Shown here: positions 50,841 to 59,646 of the stretch, one piece after another
Numbering within the stretch: the first letter of the stretch is position 1
Layout: every line of letters starts with the position of its first letter
Origin: Hyphomicrobiales bacterium
GTDB lineage: Bacteria > Pseudomonadota > Alphaproteobacteria > Rhizobiales > Rhizobiaceae
Assembly: GCA_900467745.1 (NCBI GenBank)
Contig: UBQW01000001.1
Span: 1 to 64,000, forward strand
Reading direction: 5' to 3'
Length of the DNA stretch: 64,000 nt
Made by a program: the position numbers and the translations under genes
The notes under the pieces: generated by a model
The model's input: only the letters and a program-made list of their open reading frames with translations
What the model was told of the DNA's origin: nothing
Databases searched by the model: none

Positions 50841-50981
50841 GACCCCTCCCCAACCCCTCCCCACAAGGGGGAGGGACTGGGCTGCGGCGTCCATCGCCAC
50901 AAGCAGTATCGAGCGGGTCTGGCAGAGAGGGTTCGCCCTGGTTAAGCCCCTCCCCCTTGTGGGGAGGGGTTGGGGAGGGGT
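50841..50981. repeat. RIME-like palindromic repeat between urtD and urtE
   Basis: One arm runs GACCCCTCCCCAACCCCTCC to about 50876, the other from CCCCTCCCCCTTGTGGGGAG (from 50947) to about 50981. Each arm has an internal CCCC-ACAA-GGGG palindrome. The architecture equals the element at 32776-32927, and again the element sits between two genes of an ABC operon. Confidence 0.78.
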
Positions 50982-51011
50982 TTTGCTTGCAACAAAGAGC
51001 GCCAACATCCC

Positions 51012-51776
51012 TCACCGCCCCAGATAATTCTCGATCACCTTCGGATCGGAGCTCACAAAATCGATCGACCCCTCGGCCAAGACCGAGCCTTCAGCGAGGC
51101 ACGTCACCTTCACCCCAAGATCCCGGATAAAACCCATGTCGTGCTCGACAACGACGACCGACCGCGTCTTGGCGATCTCCTTGAGCAGGATCGCCGTCTC
51201 CGCCGTCTCCGCATCCGTCATCCCGGCCACCGGCTCGTCGACCAGCAACAGCTTCGGCTCCTGCGCGAGCAGCATGCCGATCTCCAGCCACTGCTTCTGC
51301 CCATGGCTGAGATTGGCGGCGAGGTCATCGCGGCGATGCGTCAGGCGAACGGTCGCGAGAATCTCCTCGATGCGCGACCGGTCCTCGCCCGACAGCCGGT
51401 AGAACAGCGTCGAAAACACCCCGCGCCTGCGGTTCAGCGCCAGTTCGATATTGTCCCAGACCGTGTGGCTTTCGAACACCGTCGGCTTCTGGAACTTGCG
51501 GCCGATGCCAAGCTGGGCGATGTCGGCCTCGTCGAGCTTGGTGAGATCAGTCTGGCCGTTGAAGAACACCTGGCCGGTGTCCGGCCGGGTCTTGCCGGTG
51601 ATGATGTCCATCATCGTCGTCTTGCCGGCGCCGTTCGGGCCGATGATGGCGCGAAGTTCGCCCGGTTCGATGACGATCGACAGAGAATTCAGCGCCTTGA
51701 AGCCATCGAAGGAGACGGAGACGTTGTCGAGATAGAGAACGCTGTTGGGTTTGACGTCAGGGATCATGGCGCTCAC
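51012..51776 (-). CDS. urtD: Urea ABC transporter ATP-binding protein UrtD
   Basis: A 254-residue LivG-type ATPase: Walker A GPNGAGKTTMMDIITGKTRP, signature LSHGQKQWLEIGMLL (the Urt-type LSHGQKQWLEI), Walker B LLLVDEPVAGMTDAETAE, H-loop VEHDM. The first residues DVKPNSVLYLDNVSVSFDGF are typical. Its ATG overlaps the urtC stop by four bases, so translation is coupled. Confidence 0.95.
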   Translation of the reverse strand: MSAMIPDVKPNSVLYLDNVSVSFDGFKALNSLSIVIEPGELRAIIGPNGAGKTTMMDIITGKTRPDTGQVFFNGQTDLTKLDEADIAQLGIGRKFQKPTVFESHTVWDNIELALNRRRGVFSTLFYRLSGEDRSRIEEILATVRLTHRRDDLAANLSHGQKQWLEIGMLLAQEPKLLLVDEPVAGMTDAETAETAILLKEIAKTRSVVVVEHDMGFIRDLGVKVTCLAEGSVLAEGSIDFVSSDPKVIENYLGR

Positions 51777-52936
51777 TCCGCGGGCTGGATTTCTGCGTCG
51801 ACGCCGTCCTCGCGTTTCGCGGGCGGCGTGTCGCTGGAGGATGGCTTGCGCTTGCCGACATACTGGCCGATCGTGCCGACGATGCCCTTGGGCAGGAACA
51901 GCGTGACCGCCACGAACAGGCCGCCGAGCGCGAAGAGCCAGAATTCGGGGAAGAGACCGGTAAAGATCGTCTTGCCGCCGTTGACCATGATGGCGCCGAT
52001 GATCGGCCCGATCAGCGTCGAGCGCCCGCCCACCGCCGTCCAGATGACGACCTCGATCGAGTTGGCCGGCGCGAATTCGCCGGGGTTGATGATGCCGACC
52101 TGCGGCACGTAGAGCGCGCCGGCAATCCCCGCCATCATCGCCGAGACGACGAACGTGAAGAGCTTGAAATGCTCGACGCGGTAGCCGAGGAAGCGCGTGC
52201 GGCTTTCCGCGTCGCGCACGCCCACCAGCACCTTGCCGAACTTCGAGCGCACGATGGCCGACGCGATCAGCAGCGACAGTGCAAGCAGGATCGCGGTGGC
52301 CGAGAAGAGTGCAGCGCGCGTGCCGTCGGCCTGGATGTTGTAGCCGATGATATCCTTGAAATCGGTCAGGCCGTTATTGCCGCCGAAGCCCATGTCGTTG
52401 CGGAAGAAGGCAAGCAGCAGTGCGTAGGTCATCGCTTGGGTGATGATCGAGAGATAGACGCCGTTGACGCGCGAGCGGAAGGCGAACCAGCCGAAGACGA
52501 AGGCGAGCAGCCCGGGCACCACGAGCACCATCAGCGCCGCGAACCAGAAATGGTCGAACCCATGCCAGAACCACGGCAATTCCTTGTAGTTCAGGAACAC
52601 CATGAAATCGGGCAGGATCGGGTCGCCGTAGCTGCCGCGCGTGCCGATCTGGCGCATCAGATACATGCCCATCGCATAGCCGCCGAGCGCGAAGAAGGCG
52701 CCGTGACCGAGCGAGAGAATGCCGCAGAAGCCCCAGACGAGATCGAGCGCCAGCGCCAGCAGCGCGTAGGTCAGATACTTGCCGAACAGCGACATGATGT
52801 AGGTCGGGATATGCAGCGGGCTTGTTACAGGCGTCATCAGGTTCAGGACCGGGACCAGAACGGCGAGCGCCAGCAGGATGAAGAGCGCGACGATGATCTT
52901 GCGATCGAGAGACCGGAGAAGGAAGGCCGTAATCAT
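51773..52936 (-). CDS. urtC: Urea ABC transporter permease UrtC
   Basis: A 387-residue LivM-type permease with about ten transmembrane segments: LLALALDLVWGFCGILSLGH, GAFFALGGYAMGMYLMRQIG, and the late TRFLGYRVEHFKLFTFVVSA and ALYVPQVGIINPGEFAPANS, which is characteristic of UrtC. The ATG at 52936 overlaps the urtB stop. The C-terminal tail is polar and Pro/Ser-rich. Confidence 0.95.
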   Translation of the reverse strand: MITAFLLRSLDRKIIVALFILLALAVLVPVLNLMTPVTSPLHIPTYIMSLFGKYLTYALLALALDLVWGFCGILSLGHGAFFALGGYAMGMYLMRQIGTRGSYGDPILPDFMVFLNYKELPWFWHGFDHFWFAALMVLVVPGLLAFVFGWFAFRSRVNGVYLSIITQAMTYALLLAFFRNDMGFGGNNGLTDFKDIIGYNIQADGTRAALFSATAILLALSLLIASAIVRSKFGKVLVGVRDAESRTRFLGYRVEHFKLFTFVVSAMMAGIAGALYVPQVGIINPGEFAPANSIEVVIWTAVGGRSTLIGPIIGAIMVNGGKTIFTGLFPEFWLFALGGLFVAVTLFLPKGIVGTIGQYVGKRKPSSSDTPPAKREDGVDAEIQPAE

Positions 52937-54552
52937 GCTTCCACCGCCCTTCCTTTGAGTGCGAAGAGCCCACGCGGCCGCTTCTGGATGAAGAGAATGA
53001 TGAGGACGAGCACCAGGATCTTGCCGAGCACGGCGCCGGCAAAGGGCTCGAGGAACTTGTTGACGACGCCGAGCGACAGCGCGCCCACCAGCGTGCCCCA
53101 CAGATTGCCGACGCCGCCGAACACCACGACCATGAAGCTGTCGATGATGTAGCTCTGGCCGAGATTGGGCGAGACGTTGTCGATCTGGCTGAGCGCCACG
53201 CCCGCCATGCCGGCAATGCCGGAGCCGAGCGCGAAGGTGAAGGCATCGACCCAGCCGGTGCGAATGCCCATCGACGACGCCATGCGTCGGTTCTGCGTGA
53301 CCGCGCGCATCTGCAGGCCGAAGGCGGAACGCTTGAGCAGCATCAGCAGCGTCACGAACACGGCCATCGAGAAGACGATGATCCACAGGCGGTTCCAGGT
53401 GATCGACAGGCCGCCGAGTTCGAACGCGCCGGACATCCAGCTTGGATTGCGCACTTCGCGGTTGGTCGGCCCGAAGATCGAGCGCACCGCCTGCTGCAGG
53501 ATGAGCGAGACACCCCAGGTCGCGAGCAGCGTTTCCAGCGGACGACCGTAGAGATAGCGGATCACGGTGCGTTCGATGACGAGGCCAACGAAGCCGGTAA
53601 AGATGAAGGCAGCGGGCACCGCAAAGGCCAGCGAATAGACTTCGAGGCCGGGGAATGTCGAGGCGATATACTGTTGCACGACATAGGTCGTGTAGGCGCC
53701 GATCATCACCATCTCGCCATGCGCCATGTTGATGACGCCCATGACGCCGAAGGTGATGGCAAGGCCGATGGCCGCAAGCAGCAGCACCGAGCCCAGCGAC
53801 AGACCGTACCAGACGTTCTGCACCACGTCCCAAAGCGCCAGGCTGCGGTTGATCGTGTTGATATGCGTCTGGATCTCGCCCTTGAGTTCGTCAGGCGCGG
53901 TCGCCATCGCCGTCGTCAGGATGGTCAGCGCATTGCGGCCGCCACGGGCGGCGATCGTGTCGATGGCGGCCTTCTTGTCCTCGGCGCCGACATCGCTTTT
54001 CAGCACCATGACGGCGCGAGCGGCTTCCATCGTCTCCTTGACCTCGCCGTCCTTCTCGGCGGCAAGTGCGGAGTTCAGCAGTTCGAGATTGGCGGGATCG
54101 GCATCGCGCAGCAGCCCCTGGGCAGCCGCAAGGCGGGCGCGGCGATCGGGAGAGAGCAGTGTCAGCTGACTCATGGCCGAAGCGATGACGCCGCGCAGCG
54201 AATTGTTGATCCTGACCTTGGACATGTAGTCCGCATCGATATCGGCGACGGCCTCGCCGCTGATCGGATCGGAAAAGGTCGGCTCGTCCTCCGTGCCGCC
54301 CTGAAGCAGAACCGGGCCACCGCTTTCCGAATTCACGTAAAGCTGGCCGTCGCTGAGCTGCTGCAGGATCTGGCTGACATGGGCATCGCCGGATGCGACC
54401 AGCGCCTTGATGGCGACCTCGCGCTCCGGGAAATCGCCGACGCCGAGCGCGTCGACCAGCGCGTGGATGTCTTCCTGCGCCTTTAGCGCCGTGGCGAATG
54501 CCGGCAGGGCCAGGCACAAGGTCAAAAGCAAAATCTTGATGGCGCGATACAT
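52933..54552 (-). CDS. urtB: Urea ABC transporter permease UrtB
   Basis: A 539-residue LivH-type permease with the Urt-specific N-terminal extension: a signal peptide (residues 1-25, IKILLLTLCLALPAFATALK) and about 230 periplasmic residues with HEAT-like helices (REVAIKALVASGDAHVSQI; ARLAAAQGLLRDADPANLEL). The permease core begins near SLGSVLLLAAIGLAITFGVM and contains GVINMAHGEMVMIGAYTTYV. The start at 54552 is chosen because it begins the signal peptide. Length is normal for UrtB. Confidence 0.95.
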   Translation of the reverse strand: MYRAIKILLLTLCLALPAFATALKAQEDIHALVDALGVGDFPEREVAIKALVASGDAHVSQILQQLSDGQLYVNSESGGPVLLQGGTEDEPTFSDPISGEAVADIDADYMSKVRINNSLRGVIASAMSQLTLLSPDRRARLAAAQGLLRDADPANLELLNSALAAEKDGEVKETMEAARAVMVLKSDVGAEDKKAAIDTIAARGGRNALTILTTAMATAPDELKGEIQTHINTINRSLALWDVVQNVWYGLSLGSVLLLAAIGLAITFGVMGVINMAHGEMVMIGAYTTYVVQQYIASTFPGLEVYSLAFAVPAAFIFTGFVGLVIERTVIRYLYGRPLETLLATWGVSLILQQAVRSIFGPTNREVRNPSWMSGAFELGGLSITWNRLWIIVFSMAVFVTLLMLLKRSAFGLQMRAVTQNRRMASSMGIRTGWVDAFTFALGSGIAGMAGVALSQIDNVSPNLGQSYIIDSFMVVVFGGVGNLWGTLVGALSLGVVNKFLEPFAGAVLGKILVLVLIILFIQKRPRGLFALKGRAVEA

Positions 54553-54683
54553 CGGCTTTCTGCCTCGGTTATCGTTGGCCTTCCGGCGCAATCGGGAAGA
54601 GAAAATAAACAGTCCGTGGGTTCGGTCCGCCAATTGGGACCGTCCGCCGTCCGAAGCATCAAGGCCACGCTTCGGAGAGAGAA

Positions 54684-54714
54684 CTTCCGCCCGGACAGGA
54701 GGGCCGGACGGAAG
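54684..54714 (-). terminator. Intercistronic hairpin between urtA and urtB
   Basis: On the minus strand CTTCCGTCCGG (54714-54704) pairs with CCGGGCGGAAG (54694-54684), one G-T wobble, followed by TTCTCTC. It lies 36 bases after the urtA stop and 132 bases before urtB: a partial terminator or stabilising hairpin that would make binding protein in excess over permease. Confidence 0.65.
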
Positions 54715-54749
54715 CTGTTTTCAGGCTTTTAGAGTGAAGGGGTGTCCAC

Positions 54750-56042
54750 TCAGGAGCCCTTGCCGCCGCACTTGCCCGTTGCGACATTGAAGTTGCCGCA
54801 GTTCATGGGCTTGCGCCAATCGGAGATCAGGTCCTTGGAGTCCGGCAGGAAGTCGGACCATTCGTCGCCGACGACAGCAGGGGTCTGCTGGACGATTTCG
54901 AACTGGCCGTTCGCCTGGATTTCACCGATCAGCACCGGCTTGGTGATGTGGTGGTTCGGCATGACAGTGGCGTAGCCGCCCGACAGGTTCGGAACAGTGG
55001 TGCCGATGATCGTGTCGAGAACCTTGTCCGTGTCGGTCGTGCCGGCAGCCTGGACCGCCTTAACCCATGCGTTGAAGCCGATATAGGCAGCCTCCATTGG
55101 GTCGTTGGTCACGCGCTTGTCGTTCTTGGTGTAGGCATGCCATTCCTTGATGAACTTCTTGTTCGCCGGGCTTTCGACCGACTCGAAGTAGTTCCAGGCA
55201 GCGAGGTGGCCGACGAGCGGCTTGGTGTCGAGACCGGCAAGCTCTTCTTCGCCGACCGAGAAGGCGACGACAGGAATGTCGGTTGCCTTGACGCCCTGGT
55301 TGCCGAGTTCCTTGTAGAACGGAACGTTGGCGTCACCGTTGATGGTGGAGACGACGGCGGTCTTCTTGCCGGCGTCACCGAATTCCTTGATCTTGGAGAC
55401 TTCCGTCTGCCAGTCGGAGAAGCCGAACGGCGTATAGTTGACGATGATGTCTTCCTTCGGAATGCCCTTCGAGATCAGGTAGGCTTCCAGGATCTTGTTG
55501 GTCGTGCGCGGGTAGACGTAGTCGGTCCCTTCGAGAACGAAGCGCTTAACGCCTTCCTTTTCCATCAGGTAGTCGACAGCAGGGATTGCCTGCTGGTTCG
55601 GAGCGGCACCCGTGTAGAAGATGTTGCGCGAGGACTCTTCGCCTTCATACTGAACCGGGTAGAACAGGATGGAGTTGAGCTCTTCGAAAACCGGCAAGAC
55701 CGACTTGCGCGACGAGGACGTCCAGCAACCGAAGACGGCCGCGACCTTGTCCTTTTCGATCAGCTCGCGTGCCTTTTCGGCAAACAGCGGCCAGTCGGAA
55801 GCCGGATCGACGACGACGGCCTCGAGCTTCTTGCCGAGAAGGCCGCCCTTCTTGTTCTGCTCGTCGATGAGCATCAGCATGGCGTCTTTCAGCGTCGTTT
55901 CGGAGATCGCCATCGTGCCGGACAGCGAATGCAGAACGCCGACCTTGATGGTGTCGTCAGCCGCAACGGCTCCATGGAATGCGGCCGTGGCCGACATGAC
56001 GGCGCCGAGCACGGCACCGGAAACATATGATCGCAGATTCAT
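54750..56042 (-). CDS. urtA: Urea-binding periplasmic protein UrtA
   Basis: A 430-residue type I substrate-binding protein. The ATG at 56042 (GAGGGG upstream) starts a signal peptide ending near GAVAADDT. Typical UrtA features are IKVGVLHSLSGTMAISETTL, VVDPASDWPLFAEKARELIE, VFGCWTSSSRKSVLPVFEE, LFYPVQYEGEESSRNIFYTG and PNQQAIPAVDYLM, and a C-terminal Cys pair (NCGNFNVATGKCGG). It supplies urea to UrtBCDE. It is the first gene of the leftward urt-ure cluster, divergent from the permease-kinase gene. Confidence 0.97.
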   Translation of the reverse strand: MNLRSYVSGAVLGAVMSATAAFHGAVAADDTIKVGVLHSLSGTMAISETTLKDAMLMLIDEQNKKGGLLGKKLEAVVVDPASDWPLFAEKARELIEKDKVAAVFGCWTSSSRKSVLPVFEELNSILFYPVQYEGEESSRNIFYTGAAPNQQAIPAVDYLMEKEGVKRFVLEGTDYVYPRTTNKILEAYLISKGIPKEDIIVNYTPFGFSDWQTEVSKIKEFGDAGKKTAVVSTINGDANVPFYKELGNQGVKATDIPVVAFSVGEEELAGLDTKPLVGHLAAWNYFESVESPANKKFIKEWHAYTKNDKRVTNDPMEAAYIGFNAWVKAVQAAGTTDTDKVLDTIIGTTVPNLSGGYATVMPNHHITKPVLIGEIQANGQFEIVQQTPAVVGDEWSDFLPDSKDLISDWRKPMNCGNFNVATGKCGGKGS

Positions 56043-56259
56043 CTGGTTGATCCCCTCTTCTTGTTCCGACAACAGGCCTGAAACGGCGATTAACTGTTGC
56101 TTAAGGGACTATCCGGTGCTGCACTGCGAAAGCGTATACGCGAAATGACGTAGGTGACGGGGCGAAATGTGCAGTTTTGCGTTGCACTGCACTCTTAAGC
56201 CCCGCACTGTTCCATGTTACGAACGCATGACAAGGGGAACGAAGGGGCCGATTACGGGC
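56043..56259. promoter_or_regulatory. Divergent control region between urtA and the permease-kinase gene
   Basis: TGCACTGC occurs at 56120-56127 and 56183-56190, exactly 63 bases (six helical turns) apart, with related GCACTGT at 56204-56210 and inverted GTGCAGT at 56169-56175. CTTAAG hexamers flank the block (56100, 56193) and a GCGTATACGC palindrome lies at 56132-56141. No GG/GC sigma-54 promoter was found by eye. The repeats are candidate sites for the LuxR-type regulator encoded by the adjacent system. Confidence 0.45.
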
Positions 56260-59200
56260 ATGGCAGCGCGGCAACGCATTATTCCGGTCAGGCGCGAATA
56301 TAATCGCTGGGTCGCCAACCAGACGCTGGAAGACTATGCGCTGCGCTTCACCGCCAAGAGCGCCCGGCAGTTCTCCTCTCAGCGCATCTCGCAAACGGCG
56401 ATCGGCGCCATCTCCTTCCTCGCGCTGGAGGCAATCGGCGGCGCGATCACGCTCTCCTACGGCACCACCAACGCCTTCTACGCCATCATCGTCGCCTCGA
56501 TCGCCATGCTTGCCATCGGCCTACCGATCAGCCGCTACGCCATCCGCCACGGCGTCGACATCGACCTTCTGACCCGTGGCGCGAGCTTCGGTTACATTGG
56601 CTCGACGATCACCTCGCTGATCTACGCCAGCTTCACCTTCATGCTGTTTGCGATCGAGGCGTCGATCATGTCCGGCGCGCTGGAGCTGACGTTGGGCATT
56701 CCGCTCTGGATCGGCTATATCATCAGCGCCGTCATGGTCATCCCGCTCGTCACCCACGGGGTCCGGCTGATCAGCCGCTTCCAGCTCCTGACGCAGCCCT
56801 TCTGGATCGTTCTTAATATCCTGCCCTTCCTCTTCATCGCGGTGATGGACTGGGAGAAGTTCGATCTCTGGCGCGCCTTCTCCGGCATCCGCCACGCTTC
56901 AGGACCACCCGGCACCATCGCCCCCTTCGATCTCGTCGAGTTCGGCGCCGCCTCCGCCGTCATCCTGGCGCTGATGTCGCAGATCGGCGAACAGGCCGAC
57001 TTCCTGCGCTTCCTGCCTCCGGAAAAGCAGACCAAGTGGCGCCACCGCCTTGCCGTCTTCCTCGCCGGTCCCGGCTGGGTCATCATCGGCGCGCCGAAGC
57101 TCTTGGCCGGCTCTTTCCTCGTCGTGCTTACTTTTGCTTCAGGAGTGCCCGCCGACCGCGCCGCCGATCCGGCGCAGATGTACCTCACCGCCTTCGGCTA
57201 CATGATCCCCTGGCACAACGCCGCGCTGCTGCTGATGGCCGCCTTCGTCATGGTTTCGCAGCTGAAGATCAACGTGATGAACGCCTATGCCGGGTCACTG
57301 GCATGGTCGAACTTCTTCTCCCGTTTGACCCACAGCCACCCCGGCCGCGTCATCTGGCTGGTGTTCAACGTCGCTATCGCGCTGCTTCTGATGGAACTCG
57401 GCATCTACCGGCTGCTCGAGGAAACGCTCGGCATCTTCTCGATCATCGCGATGGCCTGGCTCTGCACCATCTCAGCCGATCTCTTCATCAACAAGCCGCT
57501 CGGTCTCGCCCCTCCTGGCATCGAGTTCAAGCGCGCCCATCTCTACGACATCAACCCCGTCGGCCTCGGCGCCATGACGCTGTCGGCGACCATCGCGCTC
57601 ATCGCCCATTTCGGCGCCTTCGGCACGATCGCCGCCTCGCTCGCACCCTACATCACCCTCATCGTCGCCCTGATCGCCTCGCCCGCGATCGCCTGGGCCA
57701 CCAAGGGCAAGTTCTACCTCGCCCGCAAGCCGCGCCAGAGCTGGAAGAACCTGACGAACATCACCTGCTCGGTCTGCGAACATCCCTTCGAGCCCGAGGA
57801 CATGGCCTGGTGTCCCGCCTATGCCGCGCCGATCTGCTCGCTCTGCTGTTCTCTCGACAGCCGCTGTCACGACATGTGCAAGCCCAATGCGCATCTGAAC
57901 GCGCAGGTCGGCTATGTGGCGAGGGCGGTGCTGCCCGAAACCATCGTCCAGAAGCTCACCACGCGCCTCGGCCGCTACGGCATCGCCGTCATCCTGGCGC
58001 TCACCGCTGTCGGCGCCATCCTGGCGATGATCGCCCACCAGGTCTCCTCGGCCTCGCCGGCGACCGCCGAGGTCGTCAACGGCACGATCCTCATCGTCTT
58101 CTTCGTCTTCGCCGTCATCGCCGGCGTCGTCTGCTGGTTCTATGTGCTGGCGCATGACAGCCGCGTCGTCGCCGAAGAGGAATCCTCGCGCCAGAACACG
58201 CTGCTTCTGAAGGAAATCGCCGCCCACAAGAAGACCGACGCCGCCCTGCAGGCCGCCAAGGAAACCGCGGAGGCCGCCAACCGAGCCAAGAGCCGCTATG
58301 TCGTCGGCCTCAGCCACGAGCTGCGCACGCCGCTCAACGCCGTACTCGGCTACGCCCAGATCCTTGAGCGCGACGAGACCATCCCGACGCCGCGTCAGTC
58401 GTCGATCAAGGTCATCCGCCGCTCGGCCGAACATCTCTCCGGCCTGATCGACGGCCTGCTCGATATCTCGAAAATCGAGGCCGGCCGCCTGCAGGTCTAT
58501 TCCAACGAGATCAACATCCAGGATTTCCTCGACCAGATCGTCGACATGTTCCGCCCGCAGGCGCTCGCCAAGGGCTTGACCTTCAACCACCAACGCGCCC
58601 CCGCCCTGCCCCAGTTCGTGCGCACCGACGAGAAGCGCCTGCGCCAGATCCTCGTCAATCTGCTCTCCAACGCCATCAAGTTCACCGACGAGGGCACCGT
58701 CACCTTCGACGTCGCCTATCGCAGCCAGGTGGCCACCTTCACCGTGACGGACACCGGCCGCGGCATCGCCGAGAAGGACCTGAGCCGCATCTACGAGCCC
58801 TTCCAGCGCGGCGAGGCCGACAGCATCCGCCCCATGCCCGGCCTCGGCCTTGGGCTTACGATCACCCAGCTTCTGACCAACACGCTCGGCGGCGAAATCT
58901 CGGTGACCAGCGAAAAGGACAAGGGTTCGACCTTCAAGGTGCGCCTGATGCTCTCGGCCGTGCTGCGCGAAATGGCGGCTCCGCCGCAGGAAAAGAAGAT
59001 CGTCAGCTACGACGGCCCACGCCGCACCATCGTCGTCGTCGACGACAACGAGGACCACCGCGAGATGATGCGCGAGATCCTGGTGCCGCTCGACTTCGTG
59101 GTGCTGACGGCGGCAAGCGGCACGGATTGCTTGACGCTTATCGAAGGCATCCAGCCGGATCTCTTCCTCGTCGACATCCTGATGCCGGGCATGAACGGCT

Positions 59201-59646
59201 GGCAGCTGGTCTCGCGCCTGCGCGAAGCCGGCCAGACCGCGCCGATCGTCATGCTCTCGGCCAACATCGGCGACGCCGCCGCCCATGGCGACAGCGACGA
59301 CAGCCACAATGACGCGATCGGCAAGCCGGTCGACATCCGCCGCTTGCGAGACAAGCTTGCCCTGCATCTCGGCCTGAAATGGCTCTACGCCGAAGCGGCT
59401 CCCGCAGCACCCAAGAAGACCGAGCAGGTCCTGCAAAGCCCGGGCGACGCGCATGTGCAGGAACTGCTGCGTCTCGGCGAGATCGGCTACATCAGGGGCA
59501 TCGAGGCCAAGCTCGCCGACCTTGCCAAGGTGGACGCAAATCAGCCATTTACCGAGGAACTTCGATCCTATGTCGCCGCCTTCGACCTGAACGGCTTCAT
59601 GGCCTTCCTGCATCGCTTCGACGAAAAGGTGGAACACATTGGCTGA
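56260..59646 (+). CDS. NCS1-type permease fused to hybrid histidine kinase (permease-Cys-rich-HisKA-HATPase-REC)
   Basis: A 1128-residue protein. Residues about 10-500 match a nucleobase/allantoin-type NCS1 transporter (NRWVANQTLEDYALRFTAKS; FLALEAIGGAITLSYGTTN; VDIDLLTRGASFGYIGSTI; SLIYASFTFMLFAIEASIM). Residues 502-541 hold eight Cys (CSVCEHPFEPEDMAWC, ICSLCCSLDSRC, DMC). Two more helices follow (about 570-640). Then HisKA (GLSHELRTPLNAVLGYAQIL, about 685), HATPase (ILVNLLSNAIKFT; GLGLGLTITQLL) and REC (VVDDNEDHREMM; LFLVDILMPGMNG, Asp about 972). The layout parallels CbrA-like transporter-kinases. An ATG at 56227 is an alternative start. Divergent from urtA; a LuxR-type regulator follows. 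Confidence 0.85.
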   Translation: MAARQRIIPVRREYNRWVANQTLEDYALRFTAKSARQFSSQRISQTAIGAISFLALEAIGGAITLSYGTTNAFYAIIVASIAMLAIGLPISRYAIRHGVDIDLLTRGASFGYIGSTITSLIYASFTFMLFAIEASIMSGALELTLGIPLWIGYIISAVMVIPLVTHGVRLISRFQLLTQPFWIVLNILPFLFIAVMDWEKFDLWRAFSGIRHASGPPGTIAPFDLVEFGAASAVILALMSQIGEQADFLRFLPPEKQTKWRHRLAVFLAGPGWVIIGAPKLLAGSFLVVLTFASGVPADRAADPAQMYLTAFGYMIPWHNAALLLMAAFVMVSQLKINVMNAYAGSLAWSNFFSRLTHSHPGRVIWLVFNVAIALLLMELGIYRLLEETLGIFSIIAMAWLCTISADLFINKPLGLAPPGIEFKRAHLYDINPVGLGAMTLSATIALIAHFGAFGTIAASLAPYITLIVALIASPAIAWATKGKFYLARKPRQSWKNLTNITCSVCEHPFEPEDMAWCPAYAAPICSLCCSLDSRCHDMCKPNAHLNAQVGYVARAVLPETIVQKLTTRLGRYGIAVILALTAVGAILAMIAHQVSSASPATAEVVNGTILIVFFVFAVIAGVVCWFYVLAHDSRVVAEEESSRQNTLLLKEIAAHKKTDAALQAAKETAEAANRAKSRYVVGLSHELRTPLNAVLGYAQILERDETIPTPRQSSIKVIRRSAEHLSGLIDGLLDISKIEAGRLQVYSNEINIQDFLDQIVDMFRPQALAKGLTFNHQRAPALPQFVRTDEKRLRQILVNLLSNAIKFTDEGTVTFDVAYRSQVATFTVTDTGRGIAEKDLSRIYEPFQRGEADSIRPMPGLGLGLTITQLLTNTLGGEISVTSEKDKGSTFKVRLMLSAVLREMAAPPQEKKIVSYDGPRRTIVVVDDNEDHREMMREILVPLDFVVLTAASGTDCLTLIEGIQPDLFLVDILMPGMNGWQLVSRLREAGQTAPIVMLSANIGDAAAHGDSDDSHNDAIGKPVDIRRLRDKLALHLGLKWLYAEAAPAAPKKTEQVLQSPGDAHVQELLRLGEIGYIRGIEAKLADLAKVDANQPFTEELRSYVAAFDLNGFMAFLHRFDEKVEHIG

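Noticed and set aside
51773..53833. 686-codon frame ending with UrtC
   Set aside because: UrtC starts at 52936 with its first membrane helix; upstream codons are an out-of-frame reading of urtB.
56043..56166. Sigma-54 promoter for urtA
   Set aside because: I looked for the TGGCAC-N5-TTGC pattern on both strands and found no acceptable match by eye.
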